In this document: positions 31,430-41,702 of the stretch, one piece after another
Layout of the letters: the number at the start of each line of letters is the position of its first letter
Position numbering within the stretch: position 1 is the first letter of the stretch
NCBI GenBank assembly: GCA_028751875.1
Contig: CM054135.1
Coordinates: 61,766,597 to 61,830,596 of the forward strand
DNA length: 64,000 bases
DNA from: Rapana venosa
Lineage: Eukaryota > Mollusca > Gastropoda > Neogastropoda > Muricidae
Direction of reading: 5' to 3'
Notes under the pieces: model-generated
Database searches by the model: none
The model's input: only the letters and a program-made list of their open reading frames with translations
What the model was told of the DNA's origin: nothing
Position numbers and translations under genes: made by a program

Positions 31430-31790
31430 TGACGCCGGGGGCAACAGCAAAGTGAGAGGCTGTATGACCAGTGGCTTTCCCACTCATGGAATTCCACTTT
31501 ACAGCTTAGTCTTTAGTGATCGACTATGACTCTCTGACTAGGAGGCTTGACTCGCACAGTCCTTATGTGCTGCAGCCCTGGGGGCTGGATGGCCTTTGGA
31601 GAACATCTCCAATGCTGACTGTCCTTATGCCCACTTGGCCAAGAGAGTGGGGATGTACTGTGGGCAAGGCATCTCCACTATAATCAAATTTCTGCCCAGT
31701 TTCCAAAACAGCAGCTGCCTCCTCTGCTGTTTTGGAGGTCATCGTCAGATACGACGGACAAACATACATACATACATACATACGTTATCA
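31430..31790 (-). repeat. Probable interspersed element ending in CATA repeats
   Basis: A balanced-composition block ends in a run of CATA/TACA units (31763-31785), as SINE-like tails do. On the minus strand a short frame reads TSKTAEEAAAVLETGQKFDY. No second copy is in the window, so mobility is inferred only from the tail. Confidence 0.4.
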
Positions 31791-32020
31791 GTGGGTGATC
31801 TAATTTGACTTTATGGGTGGGGTAGCCCAGTGGGCAGGGAGTCAGTTTCTGAGGGCCTAGGTTCAAGTCATCGCTAACCTGGCCATTTAGGAGATTTGTT
31901 GTTTTTTGTGAGGAGTTGTCACTGGTTTCAACTTTACTCTCCTATATGTTCTTCAGAGGAGACTGTAAACCCAGGTCCCTTGTGCAAAACACACACACAG
32001 AAACTTGTACACAACATTCA

Positions 32021-32520
32021 TCCTTTGGATGAGACCATAAACCGAGGCCCCGTGTGCGAACGCATGCGGAACATCTTGCGCACACGTTAAATCCTGTTCG
32101 CTTTTTGAAAGAGTAGGCCATTGTGTACCGGTAGGAACAGGTGACAAAAATTTACAAAACCGCATACACACGGGGACTGGATGTAAAAAAGCACATGAGT
32201 GCTTATTCCATTAAAAAGGTAAAGGAGTCCCATAACCTATAAGGTCGTAGGGGAGCGAGGCGTCAGAGACCTCACTTCTCTAGGGCCAGCATATTGAGGG
32301 CGGCGCCCAACTCCTCTCCCTCGCTGCTTTACCTTCCCTGACCCTAAAGAGGGCAGGTACCCATTTACAGCTGGGGGAACTGTACTGAAGCCAAGGTGCG
32401 CAAACGGTCACCCACCCAAGTGGTAACCACGCTCGACGCTGCTTAACTTGGCTGGGGGAAAGCGAGTGCTCCCACCACTGAGCTATCCCGTCCCCTTATT
32501 CCATTATCCTTGATAAAAAA
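32021..32520 (+). mobile_element. Family A SINE split by an inverted tRNA/5S-like SINE
   Basis: The family A body runs from TCCTTTGGATGAGACCATAA to CTTATTCCATT at 32202-32212, and resumes with the same CTTATTCCATT at 32495-32505 followed by ATCCTTGAT. The 11-bp repeat is the target-site duplication. Confidence 0.88.
32213..32494 (-). mobile_element. Chimeric tRNA/5S-rRNA-like SINE (copy 2, inverted)
   Basis: Reverse complement of 28004-28283: GGTAAAGGAGTCCCATAACC at the left, the inverted 5S-like block GCGCAAACGGTCACCCACCC with GACGCTGCTTAACTTGGCTG, and an inverted tRNA-like GAGCTATCCCGTCCC at the right. The two copies differ at only scattered positions. Confidence 0.85.
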
Positions 32521-32534
32521 AAAATTTTTTTTAA

Positions 32535-32612
32535 ATCTGAGCACTTTGATTTGTTGCTTTACAAGATTCAGCACTATATAAATTCCATACATTATTATTA
32601 TTATTATTATTA
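32535..32612 (+). repeat. Family T tail fragment with ATT repeats
   Basis: GAGCACTTTGATTTGTTGCT, TTACAAGATTCAGCACTATA, TAAATTCCATAC and ATTATT repeats match the tail of the family T copy at 3776. A second fragment is at 32818-32890. Confidence 0.75.
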
Positions 32613-32817
32613 TCCTACATAGAAAAGTAAGTCAACCACGGCAGTAACTACACCTCTTATCTGTTCCTACTTTCAAGAGACATTCCTGCCTAATAGAGTT
32701 GCATGTGCATGCATGTGAGCATGCTTGTGTGTGTGCGTGTTTATGTAAATATGAAATCTGTTACTTTTGTGTGTGTGTGTGTGTGTGTGTACGGTCGCGT
32801 GTGTGAATGACTTGAGT

Positions 32818-32890
32818 GTAAGCTCTTTGATTTGTTTGCTTTGCAAGATTCAGCACTCTAAAAATTCCATATTTTATTATTATTATTATT
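32818..32890 (+). repeat. Family T tail fragment with ATT repeats
   Basis: GCTCTTTGATTTGTTTGCTT, TGCAAGATTCAGCACTCTAA, ATTCCATATT and ATT repeats. Confidence 0.7.
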
Positions 32891-33138
32891 GACAATATTG
32901 GTTTGACTTGCTGGAGGAACTCTGCATCAGTCTCGTACAGGGCTCCATTGACTCCTTGGGAAATGAGGGGAAGAGCTGAGCAGAACAGCTTGACCAGTAT
33001 TTGTAAATTATGCGTACTTTTCAAAAATGTTTCTGTTTTTGCCTGTGTTGGTGTGTATTTGGCATTGCTTGGCTGATTACATGTGTTGATTTTCCTTGCA
33101 TCACACACACACACACACACATGTATGTACACACGTTT

Positions 33139-33300
33139 TTTGCACATGTTAAAACCCGTTCAGCTTTTCAGAAGAGTAGGCCATTGTGTGCCGTTGGGAA
33201 TGGATGACAAAGTTTACAAAACTGCATACACATGGGGACTGGATGAAAAAACCACATGAGTGCTTATTCCATTATCTTCGAAATAAAAGAAAAAATAAAT
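33139..33300 (+). mobile_element. Family A SINE, 5'-truncated
   Basis: Starts at GCACATGTTAAAACCCGTTC after a CA run and runs through GTAGGCCATTGTGTGCCGTT to CTTATTCCATTATCTTCGAA. A further tail-only piece (GGCACATGAGTGTTTATTCC) follows at 33340-33400. Confidence 0.78.
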
Positions 33301-33609
33301 GAAATATAAATCGCACACACACACACACACACATACACACACATGATATAAAAAGGCACATGAGTGTTTATTCCATTATCCTTGATATAAAAGAACAAAT
33401 GAATAATTTTTGTTTAAAAATGCACACGCACAGAAAAGTGAATCTTTATTCTCCCTTTTTGAATGTCATTTTAACCTCTCATTTCTTACCCTTCTCTTCT
33501 CTTCTTTTCTAATTGTACCTCTCTGTCCAGAACATTCACATTTTCCTCTTTTAAAAAATTTCTCCTTTCTGTTCCTCTTTCTTTTATTTTCCGTTCATTT
33601 TATTCCTCC

Positions 33610-33970
33610 TTCATGAACACTGCACTCGTTCCGCAGTGTTGGGCCGTGGAAGGCCGCGTGATAGGCGGCTGCTTTTTCCCTGATCGTTGCGCTTTCTCGA
33701 GCTGTCTCGTGCCGCATTCAGTGGACCTGGCCTCAGGCTGTTTCAAGGCAGATTAGGCAAAGGGCCAGGCGGGCACAGTATGGGGGCTGTGTTATTGTTG
33801 AAGGGTGAGAATAATTAGCTCCTAATCCAGTTTACTTTTTCACCGCCCTGTGCGCGCCGATGTTTGGCTGGCGAGGTCGTAGACCTTGGCAGTGTCGTTG
33901 TCGTCGTCGTCTTGTCCGTTTAAAATTGTAGTACCTGTTACGGGCCTAGATTGTGTGCGTTTGTGTATAT
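33610..33970. other. CpG-richer unique patch within intron 6
   Basis: This block (for example GTTCCGCAGTGTTGGGCCGT, GGAAGGCCGCGTGATAGGCG, GCGCGCCGATGTTTGGCTGG) contains many CG dinucleotides, unlike the surrounding A/T-rich and simple-repeat sequence. It matches no other place in the window. An alternative promoter is one possibility, but no TATA box or initiation site was recognised. Confidence 0.3.
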
Positions 33971-34018
33971 AATGTTGTGAGTGTGAAGAAAGTAGTGGTA
34001 AGGTTGTTTTGGTGGTGG

Positions 34019-34041
34019 TGGGGGGGGGGGGGGGGGGGGGG
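34019..34041 (+). repeat. Poly-G run
   Basis: More than 20 consecutive G residues after GGTGGTGGTG. Confidence 0.93.
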
Positions 34042-35831
34042 TAGGGTTTGATAAAGACAAAAGGAAGTGAGAGACTACATGAGTCAAAGTGCATGTCATG
34101 TGTAAGTTGGTATGTGATGCTGTTTACAGAATTTAAAAAATTTTTTATTTCCCACCAAGGTTTTGTTCTTTTAAATTAAAACAGGAGAAAAAGATGTCAT
34201 GAAGCCTGACTTATTTACAAAATCAAAGTATTAGGCTGTTCTTATTTTTAAGATAAATGGAAGCGTGTAAAGGAACGTGGGAAATTATGGTCAAAGGCAG
34301 AAATAACAGCTGATAGGCTAAAGCATAGTTCATTTACAGGAAGCTAACAAATGTTTTAATGTAAAAGGGAACTATGCTTCTAAGTGGTAACCCCCCCAAT
34401 CCCCCCCAAGAAAAAAAAAATCCCTTCACAACACTTCCCTCCTGAATTACAAAAAAGAACAGAAAGAACCAAAACAAAGAAAATGAATAATACAATTATG
34501 AAAATTAGCACAGACAATAATGTATATAACTGCATAGAATCATAAGAAGAGTAATGAAGAATAATTTCTTCACAAATATTGGAACTCTGCTATTTAAAAA
34601 AAAAAAAAAAGTGGGAAGAAGGAAGGGGGGGAGGGGGGAACCAGAACCCACCCTCATTCTTGCCACTTATGGAACCCACCCTCCTTCTAACCACTAATGA
34701 ATTTAAAAAAAAGAAGCAAAAAACAACCAATGAATTCAGTAAAGATAAAAAAGAAACAACTGCATTTGTCAGTCCACCCGAATGTCACAAGAGTGCGGCA
34801 TGCCTGCGTAATGAGGTTTTCCACTCCGGTAACCCCATTCTCAGAGACTTATTTACCCGGGCTTTCCAAAAAATGAAAAAAAAACCAACACTGAATTCCA
34901 CTATCTCAGATAGAAACTGGCAGTTCAGGCCCACAGTTGCATTCAACCCTCGAGGGGGGATCCAGGATAGTAGCAGGCAGCGCGGCAGCGATGACCTGTC
35001 GCCCCTTTTTGTGCTGTCCTTGTCCTGTCCTGTTCTGTTCTCCTCCACCTGGTGTGTGCGGTGAGAAGATGATAACGATGGTGGCATCTTGAGCGTCCGT
35101 CCCCTGGGTGTTGGGAGCTGTGAGAGAAAAGAAGCAAAGGGTGGGGGTGTTGTGTGCCCCCTGTGTGTATGTGTGTATATGTGTGTGTGGAACGGTGGTG
35201 CTGGATTAACTCAGGTTTTTACTGGATGAGGTCAGGAAATTGGTGATGTAGGTGGACGTGTGTGGGGTGGGTGGTGGTGGTGGGTGGGTGGGGGAGGGTT
35301 TGTTGTGACGGTTCTGAAGCCACTGAATACGGTGCTGTCATTAAGAATACGCCGCTGCATAACAACTGGCCGTGTCCAGAAACTTGTTCACTTGATTTTC
35401 TGTGTTTGAAGGTGCTGATAATAGTAATACATCTAAACAAAACGGGCTTGTGGAAAAAAAAGATCATGCCTCTCTCACATTGGCATTTTTCCTCTGTCAT
35501 TCTCTGTGTGTTCACTTCTTTTTGACTTTGGAACACCATGTCTCCCTCTTTCTCAGATCTTCTGTGGAGATTCTATTCTCTCTTTCTGGGTATAGATACA
35601 ATCCCCACCCTGGAAGCGATGTGATAACAAAATTTTTCTCGTTTTCCTTCCGTTCCTTTTTTTTTGGGGTTGTTTTTTTTTGTCTCTTTCATATCTTTCT
35701 TGCTTTGTTTTCTCGTTTGTTTTCTCCTTTGTTTTTTGGTTCTCTAGCATTGTTGTCAAGGAAGGATTTACATCTCTTTTGGGATGCGTCTTGTCTCTCG
35801 TCTGAGTGCGTATTTTGACCTGCTGTTTCAG

Positions 35832-36001
35832 AAGCTCAGTGACTCGAATGAGCAGCGACCAGAAGCAGAATGTGATAGCGAAAACGGTGGAAGAAGAGCG
35901 AGCAACTCGGGATGCCAGACTGAGTCATTTGTCTTCAGTGAAAGATGAGGAGCAAGAGTCCAAAACACCCAACACTCCGTCTGCACAAGATGCCGAGACT
36001 G
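35832..36001 (+). CDS. PPP1R12A-like: MYPT exon 7: Ser/Arg region
   Basis: After a tttcag acceptor the frame reads SSVTRMSSDQKQNVIAKTVE, then EERATRDARLSHLSSVKDEE and QESKTPNTPSAQDAETG. The first base completes Arg from exon 6, giving RRRSSVTRMS. The exon ends with one base before gtgaga. The composition (Ser, Glu, Lys) is that of the disordered segment after the ankyrin domain. A direct family match is limited to the Ser/Arg motif and position, and the phases fit both neighbours. Confidence 0.87.
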
Positions 36002-36767
36002 GTGAGAAGACATGATGATGATGATGATGATGATGATGATAATGATGATAAGTAGAAGAAAGTATTGTGAATGTGCCTAATCATTAAAATATAAGATTGC
36101 TGGGCTTGCACAAGAACAGCCTAGGTTGCAACAAACACAAGCTCGAATGCATGCATGCATGCGCTTACACACACAAACATAGACCCATAAGGACGCACAC
36201 ATGCACATGCATGTGTCAACACACACAGACACTCACACTCACACACGCACACATGCCAAAAAAAAACAACCACCAAAAAAACTGAGCTGCACACACAAAC
36301 ATATATATATATATGTGTCAGCATTAACTGGCCTTTCTCCCTAACAGCAGTATCTGTTTTGTCATGAAGTAAGGTTTAAGCAATCTTGTCCTAGAATGTT
36401 CAGAGGGAAGAAATTATATGAAGATGCAGTAAACAAAAAGCCAGCTGTATAATTTTTGTCATTAATTAAGGTTCAAAGGAATCTTTTTCTTCATTTTTCA
36501 GATGAAAGAAATCAGATGAAGATGTAGTATACCCAAAAAAGCCAATAATATAATTTTTGTCGTGAACTAAGCTTTAGACAATCTTGTCATACAATTTTCA
36601 GATGAAGGAAATTGGGTGAGGATGTAGTAAGCAAAAAAAAGCTAGCAGTATAATTTTTGCTGTGGTTAAGCAATCTTGCTCTAGAATTTTCAGATGAAAG
36701 AGATCGGATGAAGATGTAGTAAGCAAAAAATGTGAAGTGTAACAGAATCCTCCTATTGTTTTGACAG
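36002..36767 (+). other. Intron 7: ATG repeats, CA/TA runs and an acceptor-like tandem repeat
   Basis: ATG/GAT trinucleotide repeats occupy 36013-36045, CA-type runs 36160-36250, a TA run 36301-36314, and the tandem repeat described separately 36345-36735. Confidence 0.75.
36345..36735 (+). repeat. About 95-100 bp imperfect tandem repeat, four units
   Basis: Each unit carries AAGCAATCTTGTC-like text, a TTTTCAGATGAA-like block (near 36399, 36496, 36597 and 36690), GATGAAGATGTAGTA and GCCAGCAGTATAATTTTTG. The last unit ends about 30 bp before the exon 8 acceptor. Confidence 0.85.
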
Positions 36768-36817
36768 AACGCAAGAATGAGCACAACAAGCAGTCATCAC
36801 TGATCTCACAGCCTCAG
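36768..36817 (+). CDS. PPP1R12A-like: MYPT exon 8 (50 bp)
   Basis: After a ttgacag acceptor, two bases complete Glu and the frame continues RKNEHNKQSSLISQPQ before gtaagc. Phase 1 in, phase 0 out, consistent with exon 7 and with exon 9 opening in phase 0. It is short and low in recognisable homology. Support comes from phase, consensus splice sites and composition. Confidence 0.72.
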
Positions 36818-36880
36818 GTAAGCGGCAATAGCAGCAGCAGCAACAGAGTGTGGCAGGCAGGCTGAATGGGGCATGGGGAC

Positions 36881-37226
36881 GGGATAAGCCTAGTGGTTAG
36901 AACATTGCACTCGTAATCTGATGACCCGGGTTCGATTCCCGTTTAAGGGGATATTTTCCTCTGGAGTTAACATCAGTGCAGACTTCACTCTCCCCAAAAG
37001 TCTTTAGGATGAGACTATAAATCGAGGCCCCATGTGCGAACGCATGCAGAACATCTTGCGCACACATTAAATCCTGTTCCACTTTTTGCAAGAGTAGGCC
37101 ATTGTGTGCCAGTGGGAACAGATAACAGAATTTACAAAACTGCGTACACACGGGGACTGGATGTAAAAAGGCACTTAAGTGCTTATTCCATCATCCTCGA
37201 TATAAAATAATAAAATAAAATAAATA
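36881..37226 (+). mobile_element. Family A tRNA-derived SINE, full length
   Basis: GGGATAAGCCTAGTGGTTAG, box B GGGTTCGATTCCCG, TTAACATCAGTGCAGACTTC, GTAGGCCATTGTGTGCCAGT, CTTATTCCATCATCCTCGAT and an AAATAAA-repeat tail. Confidence 0.9.
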
Positions 37227-37910
37227 AATAAAATGGAAGAAGGAGAGTCAGAGTGTGTGTGTGGATGGACAAGTGTCAGTTTGTTGTTGTTGTGCTGGAT
37301 CACTGTACTCACTACATAGTGTGCAGTGTGTCTGAATAGAACATTTTCATTTATATGGAAGTGTGTTATGTTTTCAGCTGAACGCTGATCGATTTGATAA
37401 AATGACAAGTTGACTTGTTTAGGTAGTTAAGTTTGCTTAGCTTTGTTGGTATAGTTTTTTGAGCAAGTTGCATAGTTGTGGATGTTATACTCTTTCTCTT
37501 TTCTTGTTCACTTTATACCTCTGTCTCTCTGTCTGTCTCTCTCTGTGTCTGTCTGTCTCCCTCTCTCTGTCTCTCTCTCTCCCCTCCCTCTTCTCTCTCT
37601 CTGTCCACTTGGAAATATTTCTGTGGTTTTTTTATTTGTTTTGTTGTTGTTTCATTGTTTTTCCAGTAAAGTCTCTTTAGAGATCGGCAGCTCTGGTCGC
37701 TAGCTGTTAAAAAGCTTTTTTTGTCATGCATTTGTTGCTGGATTTTGCGATTCTTTTACCAGAGCTTGAAACAAATGCACAGAGCATAGTCACACTCAAA
37801 GAAAGAAATCTTTGTGATTTTCATGTTTTATTACCTAAATTATGCATGCTACAGATCAGCTCAGAAGCTGTTGAGAGTTTTAATTTTAATTTTAAAAAGA
37901 AAAATAAGAA

Positions 37911-38165
37911 GGAAGGTGGCAGGTTGGTTAAGACGTTCACCTGCCACACGTTAAGTAAACCATGAAGTTCTGGGTTCAATTCCCACCCTTGTCCTTTCCT
38001 TTTAGTTTGTCAAGAAAATTGAATTGAATGTCAAAGTCTGTTGGATGAGACTATAAACTGTGTGGAAATGCACACAGAGCATCTTGTGCACACATTAAAA
38101 ATCCATTCTGCCTTTCAAAAGAGTAGGCCATTTCATGCTGGTAGGAATGGATGACAAATTTGTTT
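37911..38165 (+). mobile_element. Family A SINE with the variant tRNA head
   Basis: The head is GGAAGGTGGCAGGTTGGTTA with box B-like GGGTTCAATTCCC, as in the inverted copy at 20940-21455. The body then joins the family A text (GGATGAGACTATAAACTG, GAGTAGGCCATTTCATGCTG). Confidence 0.75.
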
Positions 38166-38227
38166 TTTAAAAAAAAGAAGACTGCAAAACTGTTAAAAAA
38201 TAAAAAAGAATGCAAAACTGTGTTTTG

Positions 38228-38303
38228 ACACCATACTTAAATGGCCGGGGGTGGGGGGTGCAAACGCAAAAATCTCACCATTTGTGAACCTTGGAGCTCT
38301 AGC
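38228..38303 (-). repeat. Family R repeat (copy, inverted, partial)
   Basis: GCAAACGCAAAAATCTCACC, ATTTGTGAACCTTGGAGCTC and TAGCC match the family core. Confidence 0.6.
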
Positions 38304-38897
38304 CAAAACAAAACAAAACAAAAATTTGTTGTTTGCATGATATCACCAGGACAGTCTGTACACAGTTCCAGTTTAAAAATTATTGAGAATTTAAACCAGG
38401 TCAGCAAAAAGGTCTGTTCTTTATGTTAAAATTGCCTGTTTCTTTATTACTTGTCTGTTTCTTTATGTTGATATTGCCTGTGTCTTTATGCTACATTGCC
38501 CAGGACATACTGTGTACTGAAGCATTAAATTAAAGAAGGTTTTGTCTGTCTATTTTGCATTGCACCGGAGGTATTGTGGTGTAGCTGTATGTACATACAT
38601 CTCTGATGAATCTTGTATTGCATTTTGGTGTTAATTAACAGTCTGAAAATTGTACTCGGATTGGTTAGTTCATCAGTAAGTTTTGTTTGTTGAGTTTATA
38701 AATCCATCCAGTTCTTTTTTTTTTTTCTTAAACGAGCTCAGGATTGTCAACGATTTTGTGAACACTCTGTGTCTGTTTAAGTTTTTGTCTTTAGATTGTT
38801 CTTTTTCGATGAATTACTAAACTTTGTGAATATTCCCACATGTTCACCACATAACTTACTTACTGTTGCTGTTGTTGGTTTATGCCCGTGGGTACAG

Positions 38898-39112
38898 TTC
38901 CATCGCAGCAGGCCTTCCAGCCTGTCCTCTCTAGACTCCCTCAGGCACGAAATGCCCCAGATTGAGGAGGGAGTGGAGCAGGATAGACCCGATAGCGCCG
39001 CCACCTTTAGCCTCTCCCCCTTCCCCCCTCCCCCTTCTCTCCTCCCTGGTTTTCGGTGTGCACTCCTGCGTCCCCGAATAGTGACTCTGAGGTTTTTTAT
39101 AGGACTCCGAAT
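38898..39112 (+). CDS. PPP1R12A-like: MYPT exon 9, 3' boundary unresolved
   Basis: After a gtacag acceptor the frame reads FHRSRPSSLSSLDSLRHEMP, then QIEEGVEQDRPDSAAT. This Ser-rich, acidic text is plausible for the MYPT middle region. Further on it becomes proline-rich and less convincing (FSLSPFPPPPSLLPG). A strong gtaagt donor follows at 39113, but splicing there gives phase 2 while exon 10 needs phase 0. If the donor is not used, the frame stops at a TAA at 39114. A shorter exon with a weak phase-0 donor, or an unseen small exon, would solve the conflict. Confidence 0.65.
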
Positions 39113-39669
39113 GTAAGTGGGTTTTTCTCTCTCTCTCTCTCTCTGTCCCTTTGCTGCAGCTTTGTCCTGTTTTCTTTTTGATATTCTGGACTTTAATGAG
39201 AAAGAAAGAGGTGTTGTATGACCTTCTGTTGGTTGGAAGTTGCGGGCAATGAGTATTGATAGAATTATTTTTGTTATGGTTCAGTACTTTGGCTTTTTCT
39301 TTTTATTAGTTTTCTGTGGCAGGAAGGTTGATTTTATTTATACTTTTGTCTGTTGTTGTTTTTTTAAACACATGGTTGCATGTGTGAAAATTTAAACTAA
39401 GACTGTGTTGCCTCAGATATGGTTGGAGAAATCTATTCCAGAATTGTTGGCTATAATTAAAAAAAATTTTTTAAAAAAGATATTGGTCAGCTTTAAAGCT
39501 TTTTTTTCTTCTTGCAATTACTTGGGGCAATTGTTATGTTTTGGATATTTCATGAATGTTGAGCTCTTCATGTTGTTTTTGGTTATAGGTGTCATTCAGA
39601 TTTCTTACAAATTGTTATTTGGAGATTTAAAAAATAAAAAGTTTTAAAGTATACAGTAGAACAACGTCG

Positions 39670-40275
39670 ATTCTTCTTCGTCAAATGCTCAGACAGCAAC
39701 TATTTTTGTCTGTCAAATAAGTGAAAATGCGTTGCACTGTGCTTCCCAGTGCATCTGACATGTAAAAAGTATGTTCTTTCGAGCCAGAAGGCCCATAGAG
39801 CCGGAGCTTATCCCGGTTTCTGTAGCGTTAAGCGAACTGATGATTTTTCACCACCCCTGTGACAGGACGCTAGTCTGTCGCCAGATACTTCCCCAGCAGA
39901 GCTGGTACCCACTTGTACACCTGGGTGGAGTGAGGAAAATAGGAGTAAAGTGTCTTTCCCAAGGACACAACACCGAGCCGAGCGGGGATCGAACCCGCGA
40001 CCTCTGGATCACGAGTTGACCGCCTAAACCACTCGACCACGGTGCCTCCGCATCTGACATGAGTGGGAGAGATTTGTTAACATTTCTTTTTTTTTAGTCT
40101 TTCTGGAAATAAAGGCAGCAGAGTGGACAAAGAAGGCAGACAATAGACAAAGAAAGGTGACAGGAAGCAGAAGCAAAGAGAGCAATAGAAAAGTGGGAAT
40201 TCTTAGCAGAGAATTTCCAGATGTGGATAGTATTTATACTGATAGGCCCCTAGCATCCTCACAGGGGGAATTAAA
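39670..40275 (-). repeat. Family D repeat (inverted) split by a family C SINE
   Basis: The reverse complement of the family D 3' end (TTCTTCTTCGTCAAATGCTC, AGACAGCAACTA) lies left of the insert. The rest (AGTCTTTCTGGAAATAAAGG through TATTTATACTGATAGGCCCC and the CAGGGGGAATT end) lies right of it. Confidence 0.82.
39763..40049 (-). mobile_element. Family C tRNA-derived SINE (copy 2, inverted) with target-site duplication
   Basis: Reverse complement of 27244-27530, with the tRNA-like head at the right end (GGATCGAACCCGCGACCTCT, ACTCGACCACGGTGCCTCC). GCATCTGACATG is repeated on both sides (39751-39762 and 40050-40061). Confidence 0.92.
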
Positions 40276-40639
40276 AAGGCATTGATTTTGGTGTAGATAC
40301 ATATGTAAGTTGTTTGTCAGTGTTAATTTTGGTGCAGATGTATGATAACATAAGCATTTTGTCAGTGTAGCAAGTAGTAGATTTTGTCAAAGCAACTTCC
40401 AGGCTGGTCATACAGCGCCGCTGCTGATTGATCTCCACTTCTGTAAACTTCTGGCTTTGTGAGGGGTCTATCGATCTTCCTTTGTTCTCCATTAATGGGT
40501 GCACCTGCAGCATTGTGCAAACAGCTTCTTCACCTGGCTGGTCACTCTGTGTTTCTTTCCCTGGAAACATGTAACCCCTCTTTTCTTCTATCCAACCAAG
40601 GGTCTGTTTTTATTTGAGACTTGATAATTTTTGTGGATG

Positions 40640-40800
40640 CCTTCTCTCTCTGTCTCGCTTTCTCTGTCTCTCTCTCTATCTATCCATCTGTATCTCTCTC
40701 TCTCTCTTCTCGCCCCCTCCCCCCTCCCTCAACCCTTGTGCTCTCTCTCTCTCTCTCTCACTCTCTTCTTCTCCCCCCCCCCCCTCCCCCTCCATCCACC
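40640..40800. repeat. CT-rich low-complexity run
   Basis: TCTC runs mixed with C-runs on the plus strand. Confidence 0.85.
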
Positions 40801-41289
40801 TTTGTGCTCTCTATCCTTTCTGACAACATCTTCAGTATGCAAGTAACTTCACAACTCTTTTTATTTTTTATTTTCCACTCACTGGATTCCCTCTTGATAT
40901 CCCTTGCAATTTTTCCACTGACTTGATTCTCTCTCTTGATATTATCCACTTCACCCTAGAGTCTTGTCCTGCTGAAATCAAATTGTCTGTCCTCTCTCAT
41001 CTGACTCGCTGAGGTCGGAGGAGGGTTCACCTCCCTTGCCACCCCCACCTCACTGCTGCCTTCTAACTTTGTGATCAGCTTTAGCGGTTGTGAATGGCAT
41101 GTGGTCCGTGGTCAGGGCAGGCTGGTCCATGCACAGCTCAGGCGAAAGAGAAACCAGCACAGACAACTTGTTTGCTTTTCAAAGTAACGGGGGAACAAAA
41201 AAATATTGGGAAGAAAGATGGGATATCAAGTATGCACATGCATGCATGCATGCACACTCACTCATACACATGCACGCATGCATGCACAC

Positions 41290-41400
41290 ACTGGGAACAG
41301 ATGACCACATTTACAAAACTGCGTACACGCAAGGGCTGGATGTACAAAAGCGCACGAGTGCTTATTCCATTATCCTTGGAATAAAAGAATGATAAAATGA
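41290..41400 (+). mobile_element. Family A SINE, 3' fragment
   Basis: CTGGGAACAGATGACCACAT, TTTACAAAACTGCGTACACG, CTGGATGTACAAAAGCGCAC and CTTATTCCATTATCCTTGGA. Confidence 0.78.
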
Positions 41401-41544
41401 AGAATACACACACACACACTTGTGTGTATGCACACACACGCATACTCAATCACTCACTCATCACTCACTAACTCAACACACACACACAACACACACACAC
41501 ACACACACAGCGACTCATACACACCCAATCAATGAGTGTGCATG

Positions 41545-41702
41545 TGTGTGCGAGCGTGTGGGTATACATTTGAATTTGTAAAAAACCCACTATTAATTGT
41601 AACTGGCTGCATGTGAATGAGTAGGATGAATGAAAGCGCTTTGATTTGGGTTTTTGTGTGAGATATAGCGCTATATAAATTCCATTTATTATTATTATTA
41701 AC
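41545..41702 (-). repeat. Family K repeat (inverted)
   Basis: Inverse of 29168-29300: GTATACATTTGAATTTGTAA, ACTATTAATTGTAACTGG, GAGTAGGATGAATGAAAGCG, AGCGCTATATAAATTCCATT and ATT repeats. Confidence 0.75.

Larger units (their letters stand above)
24533..35831 (+). other. Intron 6, 11.3 kb: SINEs, nested insertions, no exon accepted
   Basis: Contains TG runs (24610-24750), CA run (25021-25090), family D (26222-26560), a family C SINE (27244-27530), family A with a nested 5S-like SINE (27847-28354), family F fragment (28367-28585), poly-G (28790-28810), family K (29168-29350), a tRNA-like fragment (29560-29640), family T (29914-30305), family W (30355-30480), family R (31239-31330), an unclassified block ending in CATA repeats (31430-31790), family A with a nested inverted 5S-like SINE (32021-32520), tail fragments (32535-32612, 32818-32890), family A pieces (33139-33400), a CpG-richer patch (33610-33970) and poly-G (34019-34041). 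The segments 25140-26210, 26570-27230, 30490-31230 and 34050-35830 hold nothing I can name. Confidence 0.7.
36818..38897 (+). other. Intron 8
   Basis: Contains a full family A SINE (36881-37226), CT-rich runs (37515-37605), a family A SINE with variant head (37911-38165) and family R inverted (38228-38303). The segments 37230-37500 and 38310-38890 show nothing I can name. Confidence 0.7.

Noticed and set aside
34579..35064. 161-residue plus-strand frame.
   Set aside because: It starts in an A-run, has mixed composition and does not join in phase with MYPT exons. No domain recognised and no splice-site support.
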